This document shows, piece by piece, positions 47,575 through 56,569 of a stretch of 64,000 nt of DNA. Location: positions 1,595,708-1,659,707 of the forward strand of contig NC_015676.1 in NCBI RefSeq assembly GCF_000217995.1, given 5' to 3'. The position numbers and the translations under genes were made by a program. Source of the stretch: Methanosalsum zhilinae DSM 4017 (GTDB taxonomy: Archaea > Halobacteriota > Methanosarcinia > Methanosarcinales > Methanosarcinaceae). Numbering within the stretch: the first letter of the stretch is position 1; each line of letters starts with the position of its first letter. Under the pieces are notes generated by a model that had not been told where the DNA came from, made no database searches, and saw only the letters and a list, made by a program, of their open reading frames with translations.

Positions 47575-47589
47575 TTTGTCACCTTTTTT

Positions 47590-47989
47590 GAAATATGGAT
47601 ACTGAGAAACATTTTGTTTCTCTTGCTCTATGTTTGTACAATTCTGATATATAGCATAATTTGAATGTAATATTTAGAAATAGTAGTATAATTTAAATAA
47701 TCGGGACTTTTAGCACAGCAAGAGATATGCTATCATAGTAAGTACATAGCAAATATATTTATATATTCGACTATATCTATACTAAATATATGGTAGAGTA
47801 CTTTACATGTGTTACGATAATTCACATAACCAAAAGTATCTTTAAGTACCAATGACTTCATTTGTTATGAAGTGATAAAATCATCTCTGTTGATATAATC
47901 AGCTACAAAATGAAAATTTAAATATGAATGACTGCTAAGCTAATCTCAAATATTGTTTCAGTTTTAGATAACTGGTCTGGGTGTAAAAT
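47590..47989. promoter_or_regulatory. Divergent control region, mtmC copy 2 / regulator 1
   Basis: A 400-base AT-rich gap with no gene. On the minus strand a TATA box CTATATATC (47646-47654) lies about 75 bases before mtmC copy 2. ACATGTGTTACG (47805-47816) matches the copy 1 motif with one change. AATCGGG is at 47699-47705. The plus-strand promoter of the first regulator must lie near 47930-47970. Confidence 0.55.
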
Positions 47990-48772
47990 ATGAAACTGGC
48001 TTTAAGTGATGCTATCTGGATCTCTGACAAAAGACGAAATCTTTTACTTCTATTAACAGAAGGTCCCAGAAATATTGATCAGATAAAAGCAGCTCTAAAT
48101 GTTAATTCCCGATCAATGATGCCTCAGATCAAAATACTGAAGGACTGGGAGCTGATTGAACAGCAGGGAGAATTTTACATTTTAACAGATACAGGAAAAT
48201 TACTTGTAGAGAATATGCAGCCATTATTGGATTCTCTTAATGTGATAGAAGAGAATAAAGAGTACTGGTGCAAAAGGGACCTTAGCTCAATTCCCCCACA
48301 TATTTTGAAAAGAATTGGAGAATTGGGACACTATTTTATTATTGAGCAGGACATAAACCATCTCTTTGAGCTTCCAAAAGAATTTACAGAGAATATACCA
48401 AAATCCAGATCCATTATGTCCTTTGCAGCATACTTTCACCCAGTATATCCTTCTATCTATTCAGAAATTATCGATAACGGAAGTCAGCTGTCACTTATGT
48501 TTACCCGGCCAGTATTTAACAGGATGAAAGAAGACTACAGTGAATATCTGGACAAAATACTTGCATCCGAAAATTGTGAGGTTTTAGTCTGTGATGAGCA
48601 GATCAATCTACCTACAATAACAGTTACTGATTGGTTCTTATACATTTCCTTTTTTGATCATACCGGCCGATATGACCACAAGATCGTTATGAGCTTTGAT
48701 TCAGATGCATTAAGATGGGGTGAAGATCTATTTGATCATTACAAAAGCAGCGCGAACCGTATCGATAAATAA
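47990..48772 (+). CDS. Msr-type winged-helix regulator 1 (DUF1724)
   Basis: 260 residues. The N-terminal winged helix (SDKRRNLLLLLTEGPRNIDQIKAAL, then MMPQIKILKDWELIEQQG) is followed by a long C-terminal domain of the DUF1724 type (YWCKRDLSSIPPHILKRIGELG). Proteins of this kind (MsrA-G in Methanosarcina) control substrate-specific methyltransferase operons. Divergent placement next to mtmCB makes the methylamine genes the likely targets. Confidence 0.85.
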   Translation: MKLALSDAIWISDKRRNLLLLLTEGPRNIDQIKAALNVNSRSMMPQIKILKDWELIEQQGEFYILTDTGKLLVENMQPLLDSLNVIEENKEYWCKRDLSSIPPHILKRIGELGHYFIIEQDINHLFELPKEFTENIPKSRSIMSFAAYFHPVYPSIYSEIIDNGSQLSLMFTRPVFNRMKEDYSEYLDKILASENCEVLVCDEQINLPTITVTDWFLYISFFDHTGRYDHKIVMSFDSDALRWGEDLFDHYKSSANRIDK

Positions 48773-48895
48773 TATCCTTGGTTGCAATGTCATCGACTAC
48801 ATAAGTAATAATGCAGGTCAATTATCGCACTTATTGAGAACTTATACGAAAACTGTTGAAATCACATTTATTTATGGTTATGAGGGGATTTTACA

Positions 48896-49675
48896 ATGGA
48901 ATCATCATTAAGCGATATAATATGGCTTTCGGATAAAAGAAAAAAAATACTGACATTACTTTTAGAGGGTCCAAAAAGCGCCGATGAAATTAAAAATGAA
49001 TTTGGATGCACGTGGAGACCACTCATATCTCCGATGAAAAAACTTAAAGAAGAACAACTCATAATTCAGGATAACAATCATTACAGACTAAGCTATGTTG
49101 GAAAAATCCTAACTGAAAACATGCACCCTCTCCTCAAGATACTTGATATGTTCGAGTGTGATTATCAGTACTGGAAATCTCGTGATTTTGATCCCATTCC
49201 ACCGGGTTTGATGGACAGAATGGGTGAACTTGGCAATTGCAGGTTACTTGAACCACCTCTTGACAGAATATTTGAACTCGACGAATCTTTTCTTGATAAA
49301 ATTTCTGAATGTAAATACATCAATGCCCTGTGTCCGTTTTTCCATCCCGAGTATATTGATCTGTATTGTAAGATGGTATCCGAAAAAGCCCGGATATGTC
49401 TGATATTTAAAGAACCGGTTTTTGAAAGATTACAGCAGGACTGTGAGAATAAACTAAATATTCTACTTGATTCAAAAAATACCGAAATTTTGATGAACAG
49501 AAGCGATCTCCAGATTCCAGGAATCGTAGTTTCAAATAATGCTTTTTTGCTGAGTCTGTTTGAAAAAAATGGTAACTATGATCATAGAGACGTAATAGGT
49601 TTTGATAATTCTTCAATAAGATGGGGAAACGATCTTTTTTCTTATTATAGAGATCTATCTGAAAGAGTAGAATAA
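48896..49675 (+). CDS. Msr-type winged-helix regulator 2 (DUF1724)
   Basis: 259 residues, a diverged paralogue of its neighbour with the same layout: winged helix (SDKRKKILTLLLEGPKSADEI, PMKKLKEEQLI) and sensor-like C-terminal domain (YWKSRDFDPIPPGLMDRMGELG). Tandem regulator pairs are known for the methanol genes of Methanosarcina. Here each might serve one mtm cassette, or the two may act together. Confidence 0.85.
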   Translation: MESSLSDIIWLSDKRKKILTLLLEGPKSADEIKNEFGCTWRPLISPMKKLKEEQLIIQDNNHYRLSYVGKILTENMHPLLKILDMFECDYQYWKSRDFDPIPPGLMDRMGELGNCRLLEPPLDRIFELDESFLDKISECKYINALCPFFHPEYIDLYCKMVSEKARICLIFKEPVFERLQQDCENKLNILLDSKNTEILMNRSDLQIPGIVVSNNAFLLSLFEKNGNYDHRDVIGFDNSSIRWGNDLFSYYRDLSERVE

Positions 49676-49716
49676 TAAAATCTATGATCTGAAATAAAGA
49701 TGGATGTTTGTTTTTC

Positions 49717-51957
49717 ATGAAATGGGATGATGCTCCACTTAAGTTGAAAATGATTCTCTACATAGCTGTTGCTGTCACCTTTATTATGGCATCATCTACA
49801 GCAGTTATCATTTCAGTCGTCACATCCCAAAAAATCGATATAGAGTACCAGAGATCAGTTGATATTTCACAGAATTATGCAAATCAGTTCAATGCTGATA
49901 TGCGTGAAAATATGGCAATACCAAACACACTGGCCAGAAGTCTAGAAAACTACGAATCCGGAAACAGGACTGAAATAAATAATATATTGAAAAATGTAAT
50001 TGAAACAAATCCGGGTTTGATTGGAGTCTATGTAGGTTATGAACCTGATGCCTTTGACGGACGGGATTCAGAATATATAAATGCTGAAGGGCATGATGAA
50101 ACCGGAAGATTTATTCCATTCTGGAACAGGATAGGAGGAGATGTGGATGTTGAACCTCTGGTAGACTATGATGTTGAAGATTATTACCAACTTCCAAAAC
50201 AATTAAAATCGGATATCGTAACCGAGCCATATCTTTATCAGGGTGCATTGATAGTAAGTTTTGTATCTCCAATTATTATAGATGATGAATTTAAGGGTAT
50301 AGCTGGAGTGGACGTATCACTTGACTATATAGATGAATCAGTATGCAATATCCAGATACTTGATAATGGTTATGCAATGGTTGCAAGTGATGGAGGAATC
50401 CTGCTTTCACATCCACAGGATAAGGAAAATATAGGTCACATGACCCTTGATGAATTCCACCTGGATCCAATATTTACAATGATGGATGACATCGGTCATG
50501 GAAAAGCGGGTCACATAGAGGCTATAGACCCGATCACCGGTAAAAATTCCATAATATTCTACGAGCCTGTGGAAGTGGGTAATTTTTCATTTATATTATC
50601 AATACCAAAGGATGAGATGCTTGCTGATGTTATGGCATTGAGGGATAAGCTCATAGTCATATCAGCCCTAGCCATTGTATTTATGGGAACAATGGGATAT
50701 ATGATCGCCCTTTCGATAAACAGACCTATCAATGAAATCGTTAACAGTTTTAAAAGAGTATCTTCTGAAGTTTCAAGAGGCAAGCTTGGTTCAAGAGCTG
50801 ATACTGATGTTGCAGTGGACTTTAAAGAGATCCCTGTGGGCCTTAACGAAATTCTGACAACTCTGGAAAATTATTCTGCTGAATTGAAGAAATCAAATGA
50901 AACAATGCAGGAAATGAGGGTTGTTATCAATAGCAGTCAGGTAGTTGTATTTTTGTGGAAAATTGAAAAAAAATGGCCTGTGGAAGTTGTATCCGAGAAT
51001 ATTACACAATTTGGTTATACAGTAGAAGAATTTACTTCAGGCAAACTGCTGTATGGGGATATAATTCATCCGGATGATATTGAAAGAGTGGAAAAGGACA
51101 TAGATCAATTGATTTCAGATCATATTACTACCTGTAACTTTGATAGAAATTACAGAAATAGATGTTCATCTAAAAGACCAAAATATTTTACTTCTGAATA
51201 TAGAATCATAACCAAAGAGGGCGATATCAGGTGGGTTGACGAAAGAACATTACTGAGAACCGATGGTCAGGGAAATGTCACTCATCTTCAGGGAATAATC
51301 CTGGATATAACAGATAGAAAAAAAGCTGAAGATGCCCTTTTGAATATTGAAACCATTAGAAAAAAAGAGATACACCACCGGGTAAAAAATAATCTTCAGG
51401 TCATATCCAGCATGTTGTTCCTAGAAGCTGAGCATTTTACCGATCCTGATGTAGTTGAAGCTTTTAAGAATAGCCAGAACCGGGTTCGTTCAATGGCGCT
51501 AATTCATGAAGAGATATATAAGTCCGAAGATATGAAAAGTATCGATTTTACTGATTATATCAATAAGCTTGCAGTTTATTTACTGGAAGCATATAATATA
51601 GGAAAAGAAAAAATAAGACTTAATGTAGATGTAGAAAATGTTTATCTCAGTATAGATACTTCTATTCCACTGGGAATGATCGTTAGTGAACTTGTATCCA
51701 ACTCCTTAAAGCATGCCTTTGATGAGGGTGATGACGGTGAGATCACCATCATTCTTAAAAGTGAAGACAATGAATTCATTCTCATTGTTGGTGACAATGG
51801 AAAAGGATTTCCCCTGAATATAAATTTCAAAGAAAGCGATTCTCTTGGATTGCAGCTTGTGAACACTCTTGTAGATCAGATCGATGGAACCATTGAAATG
51901 AACACCGAACATGGAACAGAATTTAGAATCATATTTAAGGAAATTGACAGGACTTAA
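49717..51957 (+). CDS. Membrane histidine kinase with extracellular Cache domain
   Basis: 746 residues from the ATG at 49717 (a TTG at 49708 is in frame). In order: helix 1 (about 12-34), a large extracellular double-Cache domain (to about 305), helix 2 (about 312-334), HAMP-like linker, a PAS domain (about 395-545), the HisKA_2 dimerisation motif with H553/H554 in IHHRVKNNLQVISSML, and an HATPase domain ending the protein. A Cache aromatic/acidic pocket (GRFIPFW, GVDVSLDY) is typical for small amines or amino acids. It probably passes phosphate to the receiver encoded next. Given its place, methylamine is an attractive ligand. Confidence 0.88.
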   Translation: MKWDDAPLKLKMILYIAVAVTFIMASSTAVIISVVTSQKIDIEYQRSVDISQNYANQFNADMRENMAIPNTLARSLENYESGNRTEINNILKNVIETNPGLIGVYVGYEPDAFDGRDSEYINAEGHDETGRFIPFWNRIGGDVDVEPLVDYDVEDYYQLPKQLKSDIVTEPYLYQGALIVSFVSPIIIDDEFKGIAGVDVSLDYIDESVCNIQILDNGYAMVASDGGILLSHPQDKENIGHMTLDEFHLDPIFTMMDDIGHGKAGHIEAIDPITGKNSIIFYEPVEVGNFSFILSIPKDEMLADVMALRDKLIVISALAIVFMGTMGYMIALSINRPINEIVNSFKRVSSEVSRGKLGSRADTDVAVDFKEIPVGLNEILTTLENYSAELKKSNETMQEMRVVINSSQVVVFLWKIEKKWPVEVVSENITQFGYTVEEFTSGKLLYGDIIHPDDIERVEKDIDQLISDHITTCNFDRNYRNRCSSKRPKYFTSEYRIITKEGDIRWVDERTLLRTDGQGNVTHLQGIILDITDRKKAEDALLNIETIRKKEIHHRVKNNLQVISSMLFLEAEHFTDPDVVEAFKNSQNRVRSMALIHEEIYKSEDMKSIDFTDYINKLAVYLLEAYNIGKEKIRLNVDVENVYLSIDTSIPLGMIVSELVSNSLKHAFDEGDDGEITIILKSEDNEFILIVGDNGKGFPLNINFKESDSLGLQLVNTLVDQIDGTIEMNTEHGTEFRIIFKEIDRT

Positions 51958-51971
51958 TATGGTAGATCAAT

Positions 51972-52376
51972 ATGACTGATATCAGGATACTTATCGTTGA
52001 GGATGAAAACATAGTGGGGCTTGAGATTAAAAAGAGACTCAAAAAACTGGGATATTCTGTTCACGCAGTTGCAAAAACCGGAGAGGAGGCAATCATAAAA
52101 ACCGCTGCAACTTCTCCAGATATTATTTTGATGGATATTATGCTTAAAGGAGAAATGGATGGAATTGAGACTGCAAGGCAAATAAAAAATCAGCACAATA
52201 TACCTATAATATACCTGACTGCATATTCAGATGAAGAAACAATCTCCAGGGCAAAAGAAACAAATCCCCATGGATACATACTTAAACCGTTTCAAGAAGA
52301 TGATATGAAAATCACTATAGAGATGGCACTTCACAAACACAGGATGAATATGGACAGGAAAACAGAACAAGCCTGA
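51972..52376 (+). CDS. Receiver-only response regulator
   Basis: 134 residues, a single receiver domain: phosphoacceptor D55 in IILMDIMLKG, acidic pair E10/D11, later Thr (IIYLTAYS) and Lys (YILKPF). It has no output domain, so the signal must pass on by protein contact, perhaps to the Msr-type regulators. It starts 14 bases after the kinase stop. Confidence 0.92.
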   Translation: MTDIRILIVEDENIVGLEIKKRLKKLGYSVHAVAKTGEEAIIKTAATSPDIILMDIMLKGEMDGIETARQIKNQHNIPIIYLTAYSDEETISRAKETNPHGYILKPFQEDDMKITIEMALHKHRMNMDRKTEQA

Positions 52377-52555
52377 TCAGAGAATTAAGATCCTTCGAAA
52401 TTATGTGCAAAGTTGGTTTATTTGGGGATGCCTAATTTAAAACCATAAATTATGATCAGTTATCAGATATGATATATTATTTTTGAATAAATTGAATCAA
52501 TTGTTATTTATACACCCTCTATAAGATATTTTTATGAATGGAGGGAAATTTAAGA

Positions 52556-53356
52556 ATGGATAAAGGCAGTGATATTTACGATTCTACAAAAACGAACCAA
52601 ACCTGTGAAAAATCCAGTAATAATATAACATATACAAATTCATTTGACATGGAGTTATTACTGATACCTGCCGGTAGTTTTCATATGGGCTCATCTGTTG
52701 AAGAACAAAACTGGTACAAAAATGAGCAGCCGGTTCACAAAGTGAATATAAAAACTCCTTTTTACCTTGGCAGATATCCCGTTACAAATAAAGAATGGGG
52801 TGACGTAATGGGAACAAAGCCATCGTCTCGTTTTATGGAAGATGACAAAGCGGTTAGCAAGGTTTCCTGGAATGACGCCCAGCAGTTTATCCAGAAACTG
52901 AATGAAATGGAGAACACTGATAAATACCGCCTCCCCTCTGAAGCAGAATGGGAATATGCCTGTCGTGCAGGAACTTCCACCAAATACCATTTCGGTAATG
53001 ACCATCTATATCTAAGTGAATATGGATGGTACCGTGACAATAGTGATCGCGGACCAAAACCGGTGGGCCAGAAAAAGTCCAACACCTGGGGCCTTTATGA
53101 TATGCATGGAAATGTCTGGGAATGGACGCAGGATGTATATTCTGACAATTATAAAAATGCTCCAGATGATGGCAGTCCGGTAGAAATCGGAGAAAGTTCA
53201 TCTAATGTAATGAGAGTCCTTCGGGGAGGGAGCTGGCAGACTTCAGCTGCTGGATGTAGATCTGCAAGCAGGTTTTTCAATCCACCGGATGTTCATCGCA
53301 GAAGTAGCAGAATCGGGTTCAGGATCCTGATGGATAGAAAAAGCATGGAATATTAA
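52556..53356 (+). CDS. Formylglycine-generating enzyme (SUMF1)-like protein
   Basis: 266 residues, soluble, with the SUMF1 fold markers FHMGSSVEEQNWYKNEQPVHKV, RLPSEAEWEYACRAGT, GLYDMHGNVWEW and VLRGGSW. In true FGE two cysteines follow RGGS; here the first position is Thr and only the second Cys (AAGCRSASR) is kept. So it is probably a SUMF1-fold relative with another activity or a binding role. The ATG at 52556 is used because GGAGGG lies ten bases upstream; 52538 lacks a site. Confidence 0.85.
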   Translation: MDKGSDIYDSTKTNQTCEKSSNNITYTNSFDMELLLIPAGSFHMGSSVEEQNWYKNEQPVHKVNIKTPFYLGRYPVTNKEWGDVMGTKPSSRFMEDDKAVSKVSWNDAQQFIQKLNEMENTDKYRLPSEAEWEYACRAGTSTKYHFGNDHLYLSEYGWYRDNSDRGPKPVGQKKSNTWGLYDMHGNVWEWTQDVYSDNYKNAPDDGSPVEIGESSSNVMRVLRGGSWQTSAAGCRSASRFFNPPDVHRRSSRIGFRILMDRKSMEY

Positions 53357-53387
53357 TTGCATTAAAAAAGTATTCGGTTGTTAAAAT

Positions 53388-54077
53388 ATGAATGCAGATA
53401 ATCCAGATAAAGAAATGTTTAACAGACAGCAAACACACTGGGAAAATGTGTATACAAAAAATCAATCCATGTTCGGAGATGATCCAAGTATTCCTGCCTG
53501 TAAAGCAGCTGAAATTTTCAAAAGAGAGAACATGACCAGGGTACTTGAACTGGGTGCAGGCCAGGGGAGAGATACCATGTTTTTTGCAGAGAACGGATTT
53601 GAAGTATATTCCCTTGATTATTCCAGGCCTGGTGTTGAGTCAATCAAAAGGAAAGCACGTGAAAGTGGGTTGATTAATTGTGTAACAGCTGTTCAGCATG
53701 ATGTACGAAAACCTCTCCCCTTTGAAGACGAATCGTTTGATGCATGTTTTTCCCATATGCTGTACTGCATGCCATTGACCACATCTGAACTTGAATCGGT
53801 TTCAAAAGAGATCTGGAGAGTTCTCAGGCCAGGTGGGATCAATATATTTACCACACGACACACCGGGGATCCCCAGTATAGAACCGGTATTTACAGAGGT
53901 GAGGATATGTGGGAAATTAGTGGTGGATTCATTGTTCATTTCCTGAGTAGAGAGCGGATAAAACAGTTGTCAAAAGGTTACCAGATAATTGATATAGAAG
54001 AATTCGAAGAAGGAAAGATTCCAGGTACAGACAAATCAAGAAAGCTCTTTAAAGTAGCTATGAGAAAAAAGAGTTAA
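53388..54077 (+). CDS. Class I SAM-dependent methyltransferase
   Basis: 229 residues with the Rossmann methyltransferase motifs: motif I VLELGAGQGRDTMFFA, the acidic end of strand 2 (YSLDYS), motif II region DESFDACFSHMLYCM and motif III LRPGGINIFTT. Substrate unknown. It follows the SUMF1-like gene after about 30 bases and may be in the same unit. Confidence 0.88.
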   Translation: MNADNPDKEMFNRQQTHWENVYTKNQSMFGDDPSIPACKAAEIFKRENMTRVLELGAGQGRDTMFFAENGFEVYSLDYSRPGVESIKRKARESGLINCVTAVQHDVRKPLPFEDESFDACFSHMLYCMPLTTSELESVSKEIWRVLRPGGINIFTTRHTGDPQYRTGIYRGEDMWEISGGFIVHFLSRERIKQLSKGYQIIDIEEFEEGKIPGTDKSRKLFKVAMRKKS

Positions 54078-54199
54078 ATAGTTAACATACCATGAATTCA
54101 ATTACTGTTTTTTTGCCCCATTTAATCTGGGTTAAAGTAATATAACTAAATCCATATATGTGGGTTACTACTTCAATACTAAAAGGAGGTTATTTAACT

Positions 54200-54691
54200 A
54201 TGAGTACACAGGAAAATTTAGAGAATGCTTTTGCTGGTGAATCCATGGCAAACAGAAAATATCTGGCCTTTGCAAAGAAAGCTGATGATGAAGGTTTAAC
54301 CCAGGTAGCTAAACTTTTCAGGGCAGCTGCAGCAGCAGAGACGGTACATGCTCACAATCACCTTGACCTTATGGGTGGAGTCAAAAAAACCAGTGAAAAT
54401 CTGCAGGAAGCAATAAGCGGAGAAACATACGAATTTGAACAGATGTATCCTGAGTTTATAGAAGAAGCCCAGAAAGAAGGAGACACTGAGGCCGTCTGGA
54501 GCTTTGATGTGGCAAACAAAGTAGAAAAAGTTCATGCTGAACTGTACAAAAAAGCCCTGGATAATCTCGGGAACAATGAAGAAGTTGATTACTATGTCTG
54601 CAGTGTATGTGGAAATACTGTAGAAAATGAAGTTCCAGACATGTGCCCAATATGCGGAGCCCCAAAATCCAAATTCGATAAAGTGGAATAA
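54200..54691 (+). CDS. Rubrerythrin
   Basis: 163 residues. The N-terminal ferritin-like di-iron bundle (ENAFAGESMANRKYLAFA, AAAAETVHAHNH) is followed by a C-terminal rubredoxin-type site (CSVCGNTV and CPICGAPK). It reduces hydrogen peroxide in anaerobes. The ATG at 54200 follows GGAGG. The longer frame start at 54158 is not supported. It has its own promoter region. Confidence 0.95.
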   Translation: MSTQENLENAFAGESMANRKYLAFAKKADDEGLTQVAKLFRAAAAAETVHAHNHLDLMGGVKKTSENLQEAISGETYEFEQMYPEFIEEAQKEGDTEAVWSFDVANKVEKVHAELYKKALDNLGNNEEVDYYVCSVCGNTVENEVPDMCPICGAPKSKFDKVE

Positions 54692-54796
54692 AATCCATTT
54701 TATCTAATTTTATTTGCCGATCATTTCATTTGCAGCATTTTTGAGCGAAAGTAAACTTTTACCAACATTTATAACTTATATTTTTCCATTAATATT

Positions 54797-55960
54797 ATGA
54801 GTTTTTTCAATGGAAACGATTCCTGCTGTAACATTTACTCTGGTCCATTGAAAAATAGTTCAGAGTGCAGCAATTCTAATCAGAAACTGGTTATTGAAAA
54901 GCTCAGTTTAGAGAGTGATCGCAAAAAACTGAAAAAACTGGGCAGAGAATCTTTCCCATACCTGCATGGAATATTTCTTGATACAACACCGCATACTCTT
55001 CTTGCAAGATACAATGGAGAAATAGCAGGCGCAATTGTGATGAAGCTTGCAGAAATTACACCTGATGAGAACGTTGGTATCATATCCTGGCTTTTTACAT
55101 CTGGAGATGTAAGAGGTGCAGGGATCGGAGAGAAACTTGTACGAGAAGGTATGGAATATCTAAAATCAAAAAATTGCAGCGCTATTGTTACAGCTGTTGA
55201 TGGTTATAATACAAGTTCCAGCAAGATATTTGCAAATAATGGTTATGTGATACAGAACGGTACAACTCTGATTAACAGGTATGGATTTAAAGGTTATCTG
55301 AGGGTTTGGACAAAACTCAAGTATTATTCAGAGATCGGCCACTTCTTATGGGTATATGGACTTCCAGAGCCGGAAAATAGTTCAGGGCCAATTACCTCCT
55401 GGCTGGCAAACCTGACAATTATTTCGATTGCTTTCGTTGTCTCTTACGGGCATATTCAGGAACTGGCCAATCTTTATTATGTTATCCTTGCAGGAATATT
55501 ATTTATGTCATTTCGCTATATTCCGTTAAAGATTCTGACCATGATCAAAAGTGAACAGTGGATCTATAGGGGATGGCACAACGGATATCTCTTAAGCCTT
55601 ATAGTAGCGATCATATTTGGCGCCTTTTTCCCCATGCCTGGTGCTCAGTATCCTGAAAATATAAAATGGAGCTACCGGGATAAGATACAGTATCTTGGGA
55701 CTGCATATATTGTATCCTCATTACTGATGGTGTCAACTCTGGGAATTGTTCTGGCTTTCCCCGGGTTATTCAGTGTCGGGTTTATACACAGTATTTTGTT
55801 TGTGGGTATCTCATTCCTGATATTTGATATTCTGTTGATCATGGCACCATTCCAGTGTTATATGGGAAGAAGAGTATATGACTTCAGCCGTATTTCATGG
55901 ATAGGAATTGCAGCAATTGCAATCATAGTATTATTTTTATTCATGACATCATATCCCTGA
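54797..55960 (+). CDS. GNAT acetyltransferase domain fused to a membrane domain
   Basis: 387 residues. Residues about 30-165 form a GNAT domain (SWLFTSGDVRGAGIGEKLV, with the R/Q-x-x-G-x-G/A acetyl-CoA loop). Residues about 195-387 hold about six membrane helices. The membrane part has FFPMPGAQYPENIKWS and a late FDILLIMAPF stretch that recall archaeal site-2-protease-like domains, but HExxH and LDG motifs are absent. It may acetylate a membrane-bound target or serve as an inactive protease relative. Function unknown. Confidence 0.7.
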   Translation: MSFFNGNDSCCNIYSGPLKNSSECSNSNQKLVIEKLSLESDRKKLKKLGRESFPYLHGIFLDTTPHTLLARYNGEIAGAIVMKLAEITPDENVGIISWLFTSGDVRGAGIGEKLVREGMEYLKSKNCSAIVTAVDGYNTSSSKIFANNGYVIQNGTTLINRYGFKGYLRVWTKLKYYSEIGHFLWVYGLPEPENSSGPITSWLANLTIISIAFVVSYGHIQELANLYYVILAGILFMSFRYIPLKILTMIKSEQWIYRGWHNGYLLSLIVAIIFGAFFPMPGAQYPENIKWSYRDKIQYLGTAYIVSSLLMVSTLGIVLAFPGLFSVGFIHSILFVGISFLIFDILLIMAPFQCYMGRRVYDFSRISWIGIAAIAIIVLFLFMTSYP

Positions 55961-56083
55961 ATGGATAGCACATGAGTTATGGAAAAAAACCTGAATATCT
56001 ATGTATTGTATGATATTGGAAAAGGATACAGTTAATCAAAAGTCAACAGGTACAGCTAACCTGTAGAATTAAATATTAAAAAA

Positions 56084-56103
56084 AGCAGGAAAAATCACCT
56101 GCT
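56084..56103. terminator. Hairpin between GNAT-fusion gene and zinc-ribbon gene
   Basis: AGCAGG (56084-56089) and CCTGCT (56098-56103) with an eight-base loop, preceded by an A-run, between convergent genes. Confidence 0.45.
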
Positions 56104-56152
56104 GTATAAATTGTATATTAGTATATGAAGAATTTATATCATATATCTCAAA

Positions 56153-56332
56153 TCAGAACTTTCGTGCTGGTCTGTGATTCTGATAGCATTCTCTGCAATA
56201 TACTGGCCTGTCTGAGTCCGGTACAAAAGGCACCTGAGTTGTGTCACCACAGTCTGAGCATGTTGCTGAATGCAGTTCTCTTTCCTCACGGTTGAAGTTG
56301 CCGCCTCTGCGCTGGAATCCTTTGCGTTCCAT
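56153..56332 (-). CDS. CxxC-x17-CxxC zinc-ribbon protein (59 aa)
   Basis: 59 residues starting MERKGFQRRGGNFNREE. A basic, glycine-rich N-terminus is followed by CSDC, exactly 17 residues, and CREC, the spacing that defines the CxxC-x17-CxxC family of small archaeal and bacterial proteins. It ends NHRPARKF. Probably binds zinc and nucleic acid. GGAGG lies upstream of the ATG. Confidence 0.88.
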   Translation of the reverse strand: MERKGFQRRGGNFNREERELHSATCSDCGDTTQVPFVPDSDRPVYCRECYQNHRPARKF

Positions 56333-56569
56333 TTTTATCCTCCCTTTAATTTATATCAACAATTCAAAACAAGCCACTCATTAAAATTCAGATTAAAATC
56401 TTTCTTATTCAGGGAGGCGTTATGAACTTTGACTGGCTTACAATAGAAGTTTCCAATATATATAGATATTGGTAGTTGTGGACTTACAGAATGAGTAAAC
56501 TATAGCAACTGCAATGCGTATACCAGCCGATAAAGTTAAGCAGAAAAAATACATTTCAGATATGAGGTG

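Larger units (their letters stand above)
45520..47589 (-). repeat. 2070-bp repeat, copy 2 (mtmC-mtmB cassette)
   Basis: Partner of 42291-44360. The changes between the copies are nearly all silent, with one amino-acid change in mtmB. No target-site duplication or transposase is seen at the edges. Confidence 0.95.
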
